DNA of 64,000 bases. Source: Streptomyces sulphureus DSM 40104 (GTDB lineage Bacteria > Actinomycetota > Actinomycetes > Streptomycetales > Streptomycetaceae). The position numbers and the translations under genes are program-made. A model generated the notes under the pieces. The model was not told where the DNA came from and searched no databases. It worked only from the letters and a program-made list of their open reading frames with translations. Positions 8,250 to 15,765 of this stretch are shown here, piece by piece; the stretch's first letter is position 1, and each line of letters begins with the position of its first letter. The stretch spans positions 285,538 through 349,537 of the forward strand of contig NZ_KB905821.1 in the NCBI RefSeq assembly GCF_000381025.1, read 5' to 3'.

Positions 8250-8663
8250 GTGGGCGTGCGGGTGGACGTATCGATCGACGAGGCCGCGCTGGCGCGGGTG
8301 GTGGACGACGTGGTGGACGACGTGACAACTGCTGTAGCCAACCGCGCCCGCCAGCGTGCCCCGGTCGATCAGGGCCGGCTGCGCGCGTCGATCCGGTCGG
8401 AGACTCGGCGCCGTGGGTCGCGGGTGGTCGGCGAGGTGTGGTCATCGCTGGAGTACGCGGCATACGTGCACGAGGGCACCGGTATCTACGGTCCGTCTGG
8501 GCAACCGATCCGCCCGAAGCGGGCCAGGTTCTTGTCGTGGGAGCAGCGCGGAGTGGGCCGGGTGTACGCGCGGCAAGTGCGCGGGCAGCGCCCGCAGCCG
8601 TGGCTGCTGGAGGCGCTGCGGGATGTCTCGCCGTGGCCGGTGGAGCAGACCGCCCGGTACTGA
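8250..8663 (+). CDS. HK97 gp10-like head-closure / tail-completion protein
   Basis: A 137-residue protein. It shows the gp10-like pattern: VDVSIDEAALARVVDDVV helix, NRARQRAPVDQGRLRASI (the conserved APVDTGxLRxSI motif), a VGEVWSSLEYAAYVHEGTG strand-turn and a C-terminal GQRPQPWLLEAL. The GTG start at 8250 has GGAGG ten bases upstream. Proteins of this family join head and tail. Its TGA lies inside the repeated TAC-NNN-CCCCTAC element. Confidence 0.75.
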   Translation: MGVRVDVSIDEAALARVVDDVVDDVTTAVANRARQRAPVDQGRLRASIRSETRRRGSRVVGEVWSSLEYAAYVHEGTGIYGPSGQPIRPKRARFLSWEQRGVGRVYARQVRGQRPQPWLLEALRDVSPWPVEQTARY

Positions 8664-8674
8664 CCCCTACCCTG
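8658..8674 (+). promoter_or_regulatory. Copy of the repeated TAC-NNN-CCCCTAC element
   Basis: TACTGACCCCTACCCTG matches 384-400 at 14 of 17 positions, with the differences confined to the middle triplet. It lies 31 bases before the tail chaperone start and overlaps the stop codon of the gp10-like gene. See the copies at 379 and 9730. Confidence 0.4.
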
Positions 8675-8705
8675 CCCACAACCACCAGATGAAAGAGGAC
8701 CCACC

Positions 8706-9161
8706 ATGGCCACCGAGTTTGTGATCGACGGCGACGCTGGGCATGACCCGGAACGCCTCCCGCCGGTCTCTGTGCGCATCGACGGCGAGGTCTACCAAGC
8801 CCACTGCCCGAAAGATTCGATCGGTCTGCTCTACGCGGACTTCGAGGAGCGTGCTGACGACGCTAGCGCGCAGCGCGGGATCACGGAGCAGACTCTCCGG
8901 ATGATCCTCGCTCCAGAGGACGCCGAGGCGGTCATGGCCAAGGTCCTGGACATGGGCAATCGCCGGGTCGGCGTCTCGTACGTCATGGATCTGGCGCAGA
9001 AAGTGATGCGGCATTATGAGCCCCAGCTCCAGCAGCAGCGTGAGGAGATGGGAGTAGCCGAGCCGCAGAACCGCGCCCAGCGTCGCAGCGCGGCGAAGCG
9101 GGCGCCGGCGAAGAAGGCCGCAGCCAAGAAGACGGCTACCAAGAAGCCTGCCGCCCGGTGA
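8706..9161 (+). CDS. Tail assembly chaperone (first of the pair)
   Basis: A 151-residue protein with GAAAGAGGA upstream of its ATG. The core (RIDGEVYQAHCPKDSIGLLYADFEE, DAEAVMAKVLDMGNRRVGV) matches the short form of siphovirus tail chaperones, which coat the tape measure during tail assembly. The C-terminus is an Ala/Lys-rich tail (APAKKAAAKKTATKKPAAR). It sits directly ahead of the second chaperone and the tape measure gene, the standard order. The next gene is in the -1 frame relative to this one, as in phages that make a fusion by ribosomal slippage. Confidence 0.72.
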   Translation: MATEFVIDGDAGHDPERLPPVSVRIDGEVYQAHCPKDSIGLLYADFEERADDASAQRGITEQTLRMILAPEDAEAVMAKVLDMGNRRVGVSYVMDLAQKVMRHYEPQLQQQREEMGVAEPQNRAQRRSAAKRAPAKKAAAKKTATKKPAAR

Positions 9162-9718
9162 GGTTCGGCCCCGCCGCTCCGGGGCCCCTGGTCATCCGCA
9201 TTGACGGCGATCCGTACACCCTCCTCGTGCCCGACGGGCGCACCCTCGCGGGGATCGCTGCCGCTGGGCAGTGGCCGCAGCTCCTACCGGGGCTCCTGGC
9301 GGACGATGACCGCGCCGAGGTCGATGCTCGTCTCCGTGACCCGCTCGACCCGCTGGGGATGTACGCCTGCTGGCGCATCATCCTCGGTCTTGCGCCGGAG
9401 CTGTACGGTACGGACTGGTGGGCCGCCTCCCGACTGTGCGCATTGGCTCAGGAGCGGTGGCAGGACTGGTCCGCCTGGTGCGTGAAGCACGGGCTCGACG
9501 CGGATACCGCGTCCGCCCACCGGATCGTCTCCTCGGTATGGGGATGGATGAGCGACGGCGCCCGCGAGGACAGGGACCTCCACAAGATGGAGCGGACGAT
9601 CTTCGACCCGCCGCCCGAGCTCCGCCGGACCCGGACCGCCGTCCCGAAGGGCTTCTCGGAGGCCGAGATGGCGGCGCAGGCACGGCAGATCGCGGCCATG
9701 GCCGGCGACGACGAGTAG
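9158..9718 (+). CDS. Second tail assembly chaperone (downstream frame)
   Basis: A 186-residue frame starting with GTG at 9158, overlapping the previous TGA (GTGA). It could be translated from this coupled start or as the extension of the first chaperone by -1 frameshifting: the frame is -1 relative to gene 8706 and stays open upstream to at least 9101. No classical slippery heptamer is visible in the GC-rich overlap. The protein has a mainly helical body (LGMYACWRIILGLAPELYG, RIVSSVWGWMSDGAREDRD) and an FSEAEMAAQARQIAAM C-terminus. Its position before the tape measure is diagnostic. Confidence 0.65.
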   Translation: MRFGPAAPGPLVIRIDGDPYTLLVPDGRTLAGIAAAGQWPQLLPGLLADDDRAEVDARLRDPLDPLGMYACWRIILGLAPELYGTDWWAASRLCALAQERWQDWSAWCVKHGLDADTASAHRIVSSVWGWMSDGAREDRDLHKMERTIFDPPPELRRTRTAVPKGFSEAEMAAQARQIAAMAGDDE

Positions 9719-9729
9719 CTGACGAGGCG

Positions 9730-9750
9730 CGGCGTACGCGCCCCTACGCT
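9730..9750 (+). promoter_or_regulatory. Copy of the repeated element ahead of the tape measure
   Basis: CGGCGTACGCGCCCCTAC at 9730-9747 is identical to 379-396. It lies 82 bases upstream of the tape measure GTG in one of the few real intergenic gaps of the late operon. Confidence 0.45.
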
Positions 9751-9832
9751 CCAGGGCGACGCCGCTGGCTGGTGGGCCGGGCACCCTGCACTCCGTGACC
9801 TCGGGGTGCCGCATGCCCGGAGGTGCTAGCCC

Positions 9833-12772
9833 GTGCCGCAGGTCGGCCGCACCTCCGTAGAGATCGAGGCGGACACCGCCGCCTACGCCGCCAGCCTCCG
9901 CCGCGACCTCGCCCACGCCGGCCGCACCGGCGGGCAGGCGATGGACGACGCGATCCAGCGGCAGGTCCGCGATACAGGCCAGCACGTGGCGCGGCGGATC
10001 GGGCGGGACGTCACGCGGACGCTGGCCCGTATCCGCCCGAAGATCCAAGTGCAAGCCGACATGAAGCGGTTCGAGCAGCAGGTGCGCTCCGCGACGCGGC
10101 TGCGGCCGGTGTCGCTACCCGTCACGGCGGACATGCGGTCGCTCCGCCGTTCGATCACCGGCCGCGGGGGATCAGCTCAGGTCTCCCTGACACCGGAGAC
10201 CAGTGGACTCGGCCGGGAGGTGCAGCGGGCGGTCGGCCGGATCGGGCCGATCACGATCCCGATTCAGGCCGATGCGAGTGCTTTTCGGGCCTCTCTGCGG
10301 TCGCTTCCGACTCCGTCCCCGGTGATGGTCCCGGTGCGGGCCGACACGTCGGGCGGCGGGCTGCGGGTTCCGCCTCCGCCGCCGGTGCCAGTGCGGGCGG
10401 ATACCGGCGGTGTGCCGAGCGCGATCTCCGGCGCGATCTCCTCGGGGGCGGCGGCCGGTGTGGCAGCGGCGGCGGCCGTGCTCACGGCTGGCCTGAAGGG
10501 CGCTATCGAGACCATTGAAATTTCGGCGAGTTTCGAGGCCGAAATGAATAAGGTAAAGGCTCTGACGGGTACGGCCGGGGCGTCTTTCGAGTCGCTCAAC
10601 GCGAAAGCGAAGGAGCTAGGGTCTAGCACCAAGTATTCCGCGGCGGAGGCCGCAGGCGGCATGCAGGAGCTCGGCAAGGCGGGGCTCTCCGCAAATCAGA
10701 TCCTTGCGGCTGTGCCCGACGTCCTGAACCTTGCTACGGCCGCCGGTATCGACATGTCGGACGCAGCCAATCACATGACAAACGCGATGGCTGCTTTCCA
10801 GATCCCCGCGAAGGATGCGGGGAAGGTGACCGACGAGTGGGCTGCGATCGTCTCCAAGGCCAACGCGGACATTCCCGGGCTGGCCGCCGGTCTGGCGAAC
10901 GTGGGCGCGGCCGCTTCGCTGGCAGGCTTGTCGCTGGCTGACACGTCGCGGGCGCTGGCGACGATGACGGATGCCGGTATCCCCGCCGCGGACGCCGGTA
11001 CGGCCCTGCGGAATGTGGTGGACGGTCTCAGCAAGGGGGGTGGCGAGCTCGACAAGGTATTGCAGAAGAACAACATCGCGCTGAAGGATTCCGCTGGTAA
11101 AACGCGACCTCTCGTCAAGGTTATCCGGGATCTTGCGACGTCGAATATCAGCGCCGCCGACTCGCAAAAGGTTTTCGGGATCGAGGGCAAGAAAGCTCTC
11201 GATGTCATCGGCTTGAACATCGACAAGTTCGATCAGCTCGGCAAGGCCGCTGATAATTCTTCCGGGGCCACGCAGAAAATGGCCGACATCATGGGCTCGG
11301 GCGCCCAAGGGTCAATGGCCAATTTCAAAGCCGCACTCGAAGGGCTCGCCATCACCATCGGTGACACTGGCCTGCTCGCCGGATTCACCAAGGTCACCGA
11401 GTCGCTCAGCACCTTCGTGCAGGCCCTCTCTGCCGGGGACGCCGGCCAGATGCGGGAGATCGTCGCCGGGTGGGTGGACTCGCTCGGCGCCTTCGCGGAC
11501 ATGGCAGTGGCGAAGATCGCGGAGTGGGCACCGAAGGTGATCGCCGCCATGTTCAAGCTGGGGCAACTGGTCGGGAACAGCATCGACCGGTGGGGCCCGC
11601 TACTCCTGAAAGCGCTCGGGGGCCTCGCCTCGATCACCTCGGCTGTCGCCGTGTTGCTGACGACAATCTTCGTGGGGGTCGCCGCCTCCCTCGGCGAGCA
11701 ACTGCTGGGGCTGGTCCAGGGGGCGTGGGGTCACGTCGCCGACTTCTTCACCGAGACGATCCCAGGGTGGGCGGCCTCACTCGGGTCACTGCTGATGGAT
11801 GCTCTGGGCTCGCTGGGCGAGGTGATCGGCGGCGCGCTGGGCGCGGCGTTCGAGGGCGTGGTGGGGTTCTTCACCTCGCTGCCCGGGATGATCCTGTCGG
11901 CGCTCGCAGCGCTCCCCGGGCTGCTGCTGGACCTCTTCGTCAACGCGGTGGCCGGACTGGGCATCGTGATCATTACGGCGCTGGTCGGTATCGCCGCGAT
12001 TTTCTTCAAGCTCCCGACGATGATCGCTAACGCACTGGTCAGCCTGGGAGCCCTGCTAATCGGAGCTTTCAGCAGGGCGTTCAGCGCGGCACTTTCGGCG
12101 GTGACCTCGTTCATCTCGTCCGCCGCCTCGTTCTTCGCGTCGCTTCCGGGACGTATCGGCTCGGCGCTCGCGACACTGCCCGGGCAGGTGGTCCGGTTCT
12201 TCCGGTCTGCGGGGACGAGCGCCCTTGGCGCAGCACGGTCGTTCGGGTCGAGCGTGGTGTCGTTCTTCGCGTCGCTTCCGGGACGTATCGGCTCGGCGCT
12301 GGCGTCGCTGGGAGGGCGGATCGCGGGGGTCTTCCGCAGTGCAGCCAGCAGCGCGCGCAGCGCGGTGTCGTCGCTGATTTCGGGCATCGTGTCCGCGTTC
12401 ACGTCTCTGCCTGGGAAGATCATTGCCGCGATCGGCGACATCGGCGGCCGCATCATCAGCAAGATCAAGTCCGGGTTGCCGTCCGTCGTTCAGAAAGCGC
12501 TGCCGTTCGCTGACGGCGGGATCGTCACCGCCCCAGTCATGGGCCTGGTCGGCGAGGCCGGACCAGAGGTCGTCATCCCACTCTCCCGCCCCCGCCGTGC
12601 CGCTGAGCTCGCCGAGCAGTCGGGGCTGCTGGACATGCTCGGGAGGCAACGCGGCACCGGTGGTGGTGGCGCGCAGATCACGAACAACTGGAACATCAAC
12701 AGCCGGATGTCAGACCCGATGGTGCTCGCGCAGCACCTCCAGGGCCGCATCGCCGTCGCGGCGGGGGTGTAG
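9833..12772 (+). CDS. Tail tape measure protein
   Basis: A 979-residue protein, the longest gene of the phage block. The N-terminal 200 residues are helical, with an 'EIEADTAAYAASLRRDL' type start. From about 220 there is a tape measure core (FEAEMNKVKALTGTAG, SSTKYSAAEAAGGMQELGKAG) typical of the phage tail tape measure TP901 family. Residues about 575-850 hold long hydrophobic stretches and repeated SFFASLPGRIGSAL units that would span or insert in a membrane. The C-terminus has the common FADGGIVTAPVMGLVGEAGP motif. It sets tail length and probably helps DNA cross the cell envelope. GTG start at 9833, preceded by CGGAGGTG. Confidence 0.88.
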   Translation: MPQVGRTSVEIEADTAAYAASLRRDLAHAGRTGGQAMDDAIQRQVRDTGQHVARRIGRDVTRTLARIRPKIQVQADMKRFEQQVRSATRLRPVSLPVTADMRSLRRSITGRGGSAQVSLTPETSGLGREVQRAVGRIGPITIPIQADASAFRASLRSLPTPSPVMVPVRADTSGGGLRVPPPPPVPVRADTGGVPSAISGAISSGAAAGVAAAAAVLTAGLKGAIETIEISASFEAEMNKVKALTGTAGASFESLNAKAKELGSSTKYSAAEAAGGMQELGKAGLSANQILAAVPDVLNLATAAGIDMSDAANHMTNAMAAFQIPAKDAGKVTDEWAAIVSKANADIPGLAAGLANVGAAASLAGLSLADTSRALATMTDAGIPAADAGTALRNVVDGLSKGGGELDKVLQKNNIALKDSAGKTRPLVKVIRDLATSNISAADSQKVFGIEGKKALDVIGLNIDKFDQLGKAADNSSGATQKMADIMGSGAQGSMANFKAALEGLAITIGDTGLLAGFTKVTESLSTFVQALSAGDAGQMREIVAGWVDSLGAFADMAVAKIAEWAPKVIAAMFKLGQLVGNSIDRWGPLLLKALGGLASITSAVAVLLTTIFVGVAASLGEQLLGLVQGAWGHVADFFTETIPGWAASLGSLLMDALGSLGEVIGGALGAAFEGVVGFFTSLPGMILSALAALPGLLLDLFVNAVAGLGIVIITALVGIAAIFFKLPTMIANALVSLGALLIGAFSRAFSAALSAVTSFISSAASFFASLPGRIGSALATLPGQVVRFFRSAGTSALGAARSFGSSVVSFFASLPGRIGSALASLGGRIAGVFRSAASSARSAVSSLISGIVSAFTSLPGKIIAAIGDIGGRIISKIKSGLPSVVQKALPFADGGIVTAPVMGLVGEAGPEVVIPLSRPRRAAELAEQSGLLDMLGRQRGTGGGGAQITNNWNINSRMSDPMVLAQHLQGRIAVAAGV
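12128..12300 (+). repeat. Pair of exact 41-base direct repeats in the tape measure gene
   Basis: The 41-base sequence at 12128-12168 (start TCGTTCTTCGCGTCGCTTCC) recurs exactly at 12260-12300. It encodes SFFASLPGRIGSA, so the spacing of 132 bases corresponds to a 44-residue period. Related FTSLPG units occur around 11870 and 12400. Confidence 0.8.
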
Positions 12773-12775
12773 CCG

Positions 12776-14026
12776 GTGCTCGCGGACTACATGGACCTCG
12801 CAGGGACAGAGATCGTCAACTCCGCCCGCGCAGCGGTGTATGCGGCTGCGCGGGGAGTGCCGGTGCAGTGCGACCCATGCCCCGACCTGCCCGCGGCTCT
12901 CGGGGACATGCCGTATGTGGACCCGGCAACGGACGAGGCGCCGTGGTACGACCCGGCGGTTCCAGAATCGTCAGGGGTGTTCGGCGTCCTCGCGCTCGGC
13001 GTCGCCGGATTCGACTCGTCGCCGATCACACGCGAGCCCACTCAACTCGTGGGCGACGGCGCCGTAATCGGCGCCGCGCGTCGGGAGCACCGCGAGGTGG
13101 CGTACACGGTGCTGCTGATCACGGTAGACGAGTGCGCCCTGTCCTACGGGCTGGAGTGGCTCGCCTCCGCGCTCCAAGGCTCCGCGTGCGGCGGCTGCGC
13201 CGGTGACGAGATGTGCGTCTTCTCCTGCTGCCCCGTAGACGGGGAGAAGGAGTTGCGGCACCTGTACGACGTGGGGCTACTGGACGGGCCCGAGGTGACC
13301 GACACGCAGTACCTCGGCAGCGGCGCAGTGCTGGCGACGGTCACGTTCTCCCTGGCGGCGGGGACGCCCTACATCTACCGGGAGCCGCTCGACACCGGCC
13401 AGCCCGACGAGGGGTGGGTGCCGCTCGGCGGCGGCGACATCGTGGGTCCGGTCGACCCGGATCAGGTGTACCAGCGGTGTCTGGAGCCGAAGCCGTGCGC
13501 GGTGGACCCGCTGTGTCCGCCTCCGCCGCTACCTCCTGCGCCGCCGGCGCCCAGGTCACCGTGCTATGCCACGGGAGTAGGGACATTCCGCCGGACGCGG
13601 ATTGCGGTGTCTCCGCTCGCGCAACCGCAGTGGCTGGAGACGGTGCCGGTACTGGAGGTGCGTGCCGGAAGCACCGCCATGCGCCGGTTGTTGGTGCGGT
13701 TCTGGCAGAACCCGCAGGGCGGCAACTGTGAGGGGTCTTTGGACCCGTGCGCGGCCTGCACCGACATCAACGTCAGCTACCTGCCGCGTGGATCGACGCT
13801 GCGCGTAGACGGGCGGGTGCGCCGCTCAGTGGTGGAGTGCCCGCAGGTCCCCATCGGCACGGCCACGTCGACACCGACGATCTACGGGCCCCGCGGCGGC
13901 CTGTACGAGTGGCCCACGTTCCCGTGTCCAACGGGCCTGTGTATCGAGGTGTGGTCCCAGGAGGACTACACGGCTCCGGACGCGACAGCGCGAGTACTGC
14001 TGGTCCCCCGATCGGATGTGGGGTGA
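12776..14026 (+). CDS. Distal tail protein (Dit-like), Cys-rich
   Basis: A 416-residue protein beginning at GTG 12776, three bases after the tape measure stop. Its position directly after the tape measure is that of the distal tail protein, which forms the hub between tube and tip. Cysteine clusters are striking (CGGCAGDEMCVFSCCPVDGE, CEGSLDPCAACTD). A proline linker CPPPPLPPAPPAPRSPC splits the protein near residue 255 into an N-terminal hub domain and a C-terminal beta domain. No enzymatic residues are recognised. Confidence 0.6.
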   Translation: MLADYMDLAGTEIVNSARAAVYAAARGVPVQCDPCPDLPAALGDMPYVDPATDEAPWYDPAVPESSGVFGVLALGVAGFDSSPITREPTQLVGDGAVIGAARREHREVAYTVLLITVDECALSYGLEWLASALQGSACGGCAGDEMCVFSCCPVDGEKELRHLYDVGLLDGPEVTDTQYLGSGAVLATVTFSLAAGTPYIYREPLDTGQPDEGWVPLGGGDIVGPVDPDQVYQRCLEPKPCAVDPLCPPPPLPPAPPAPRSPCYATGVGTFRRTRIAVSPLAQPQWLETVPVLEVRAGSTAMRRLLVRFWQNPQGGNCEGSLDPCAACTDINVSYLPRGSTLRVDGRVRRSVVECPQVPIGTATSTPTIYGPRGGLYEWPTFPCPTGLCIEVWSQEDYTAPDATARVLLVPRSDVG

Positions 14027-14029
14027 CCC

Positions 14030-15553
14030 GTGGCTGACGCTGACGAGATGTGGGATGAGCCGGACCCGGAGACGGGACTGGTCGCCGAGGCCGTGACGGA
14101 CCCAGACCCCGGCATCCTGCTGACGGCAGACCTGGACGACACCAGCGGGGTGCAGAGCTGGAGCATCCACCGCACTGTGTCCGATCTGGATCAGCTCGTC
14201 ATGTCCGGGGACCGGCTGCCCACGGAGATGACGTGGCTGGACTCGGCGCCGCCGGCGTGTGTGCCGGTGACGTACCGGCTGGTGGTGCAGCGCGAGTCTG
14301 GCGCGTCGGACACCTATGCAGCGTCGCAGGTGACGTTCACTCCGCCGGGGGGATGCGGTGGTGGCTCCGGCCCGGTCGGCGACCAGGACACCTCTCTGGG
14401 CTGCGCGACGGAGTACCGGGCGGTGATCCACTGGCGCGGCGGTGCGCAGCAGTACCTCGCGCTGGAGCGGATCAGTGCGGTGGAGTGGGGCCGCACGATC
14501 AACGACATCAGCGAGGCCAGCGTGACCCTGGCCGTCGCGGACGCTGGCGCGGAGTGCTGCGAGGCACTCGGCCGAGTCGAGCCGTGGGTGCACGAGTTGA
14601 GCATCTACCGAGACGGTGACCTCGTCTGGCAGGGACCTGTGGTGCGGCCCCGGTTCCGGCGGGACACGGTGACGGTCGAAGCGCAGGACGTGAGCGGCTG
14701 GTTCGACCACGTGGTGAACACGTTCCGCGTCACCTACACCTCCGGCACGGCGGACGCGCGGGGTCGGATGCGGGCGCCGATCACTTACATTGCTGAAAAC
14801 CACATCAGGCTCAACCTGCAAGAGTCCAGCCTGAGCGTGCCGCCAGACTGGTGTGGCGTACTGCCGTACATCGTCCGCCGCGACGCCGACCTGCCGCGGA
14901 TCAAGGTCGAGAAGGACGGCAGCTCGGACGTCGCCGTGTGGACCGAGTACCTCGGCGACATCCTCCGCGAGTGGACCAAACGCGGCCTCACCTGGACCAC
15001 AGTCGGGCGGAGTCTGCTGCTGCGGGGCCGGCCGACGAGCGATACCCGAGCAACCACGACGCTCACGCTCGACCACATCGAGGGGGACGTCGAGGTCGTC
15101 AAGGACGGCGCCCTGGGCGCGACCTACGCGTTCGCGACGAGCCAGCAGAGCCAGAACATCACCAACGGCACAACGCTCGGCACCGGGCGCACAGGCACCG
15201 CCTACGGCCGCCTGGATGTCCTGGAGAAGATCCAAGAAGAGGACGCCACCGACGCAGACCTGCGGGAGGCCGCGCGAAACGCACTCGCGGGCCGCTACCC
15301 GGTGCCCACGTCCATCCAGGTACCGGATGCCGCGCAGCTCACCCCAGACGCCCCGGTCACGATCCGTCAGCTCGTGCCTGGCGAGCGGATCGACGTGCTC
15401 GCCCACAGCCTATGCCTGCCGCTCGCGCAGGGGTTCGCACTCTCGGACGTGGCTGTCTCGTGGTCGAGCCAGGGTGGCGAGGGCGGCGGAGGAGAGCAGG
15501 TGCAGATCGGGCTGATCCCGCTCGGAGACGTGGATGAGGAGCTGGGCGAATGA
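14030..15553 (+). CDS. Minor tail protein / tail-tip hub
   Basis: A 507-residue protein with GTG at 14030, three bases after the previous stop. The N-terminal 125 residues are an acidic Ig-like domain (VQSWSIHRTVSDLDQLV). From about residue 130 the fold resembles the baseplate-hub proteins of siphoviruses: WGRTINDISEASVTLAVADA, VEAQDVSGWFDHVVNTFRV and the later IQVPDAAQLTPDAPVTIRQL. These form the central tip below the distal tail protein. It overlaps the next gene by ATGA. Confidence 0.6.
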   Translation: MADADEMWDEPDPETGLVAEAVTDPDPGILLTADLDDTSGVQSWSIHRTVSDLDQLVMSGDRLPTEMTWLDSAPPACVPVTYRLVVQRESGASDTYAASQVTFTPPGGCGGGSGPVGDQDTSLGCATEYRAVIHWRGGAQQYLALERISAVEWGRTINDISEASVTLAVADAGAECCEALGRVEPWVHELSIYRDGDLVWQGPVVRPRFRRDTVTVEAQDVSGWFDHVVNTFRVTYTSGTADARGRMRAPITYIAENHIRLNLQESSLSVPPDWCGVLPYIVRRDADLPRIKVEKDGSSDVAVWTEYLGDILREWTKRGLTWTTVGRSLLLRGRPTSDTRATTTLTLDHIEGDVEVVKDGALGATYAFATSQQSQNITNGTTLGTGRTGTAYGRLDVLEKIQEEDATDADLREAARNALAGRYPVPTSIQVPDAAQLTPDAPVTIRQLVPGERIDVLAHSLCLPLAQGFALSDVAVSWSSQGGEGGGGEQVQIGLIPLGDVDEELGE

Positions 15554-15762
15554 GCAGCGGAGCACTGCCGGGGCAGCGGTCGGCGCAGCCGCCGATGCGG
15601 GCCGCGGTGTCGGTGCAGCGGTCGATCGGCAGGGCGGTGGCGTCCGGCGGTACTTCATCCAGCTCCCTGGTGCTGAATCTCGGCGGCCGGTGGATGCGGC
15701 AAGTAACCGACGGCGAGGGCCAAGAGCGCCTCGTGCCCCACGAGTTGGGTGGAGAGGAGTAG
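15550..15762 (+). CDS. Small tail-region protein, unknown function
   Basis: A 70-residue protein whose ATG overlaps the previous stop (ATGA) and whose stop is three bases before the fibre gene. It is rich in Ser/Gly (GGTSSSSLVLNLGGRW) and ends HELGGEE. It may be a small tip or fibre-attachment factor. The tight coupling is the best evidence that it is expressed. Confidence 0.45.
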   Translation: MSSGALPGQRSAQPPMRAAVSVQRSIGRAVASGGTSSSSLVLNLGGRWMRQVTDGEGQERLVPHELGGEE

Positions 15763-15765
15763 ACG

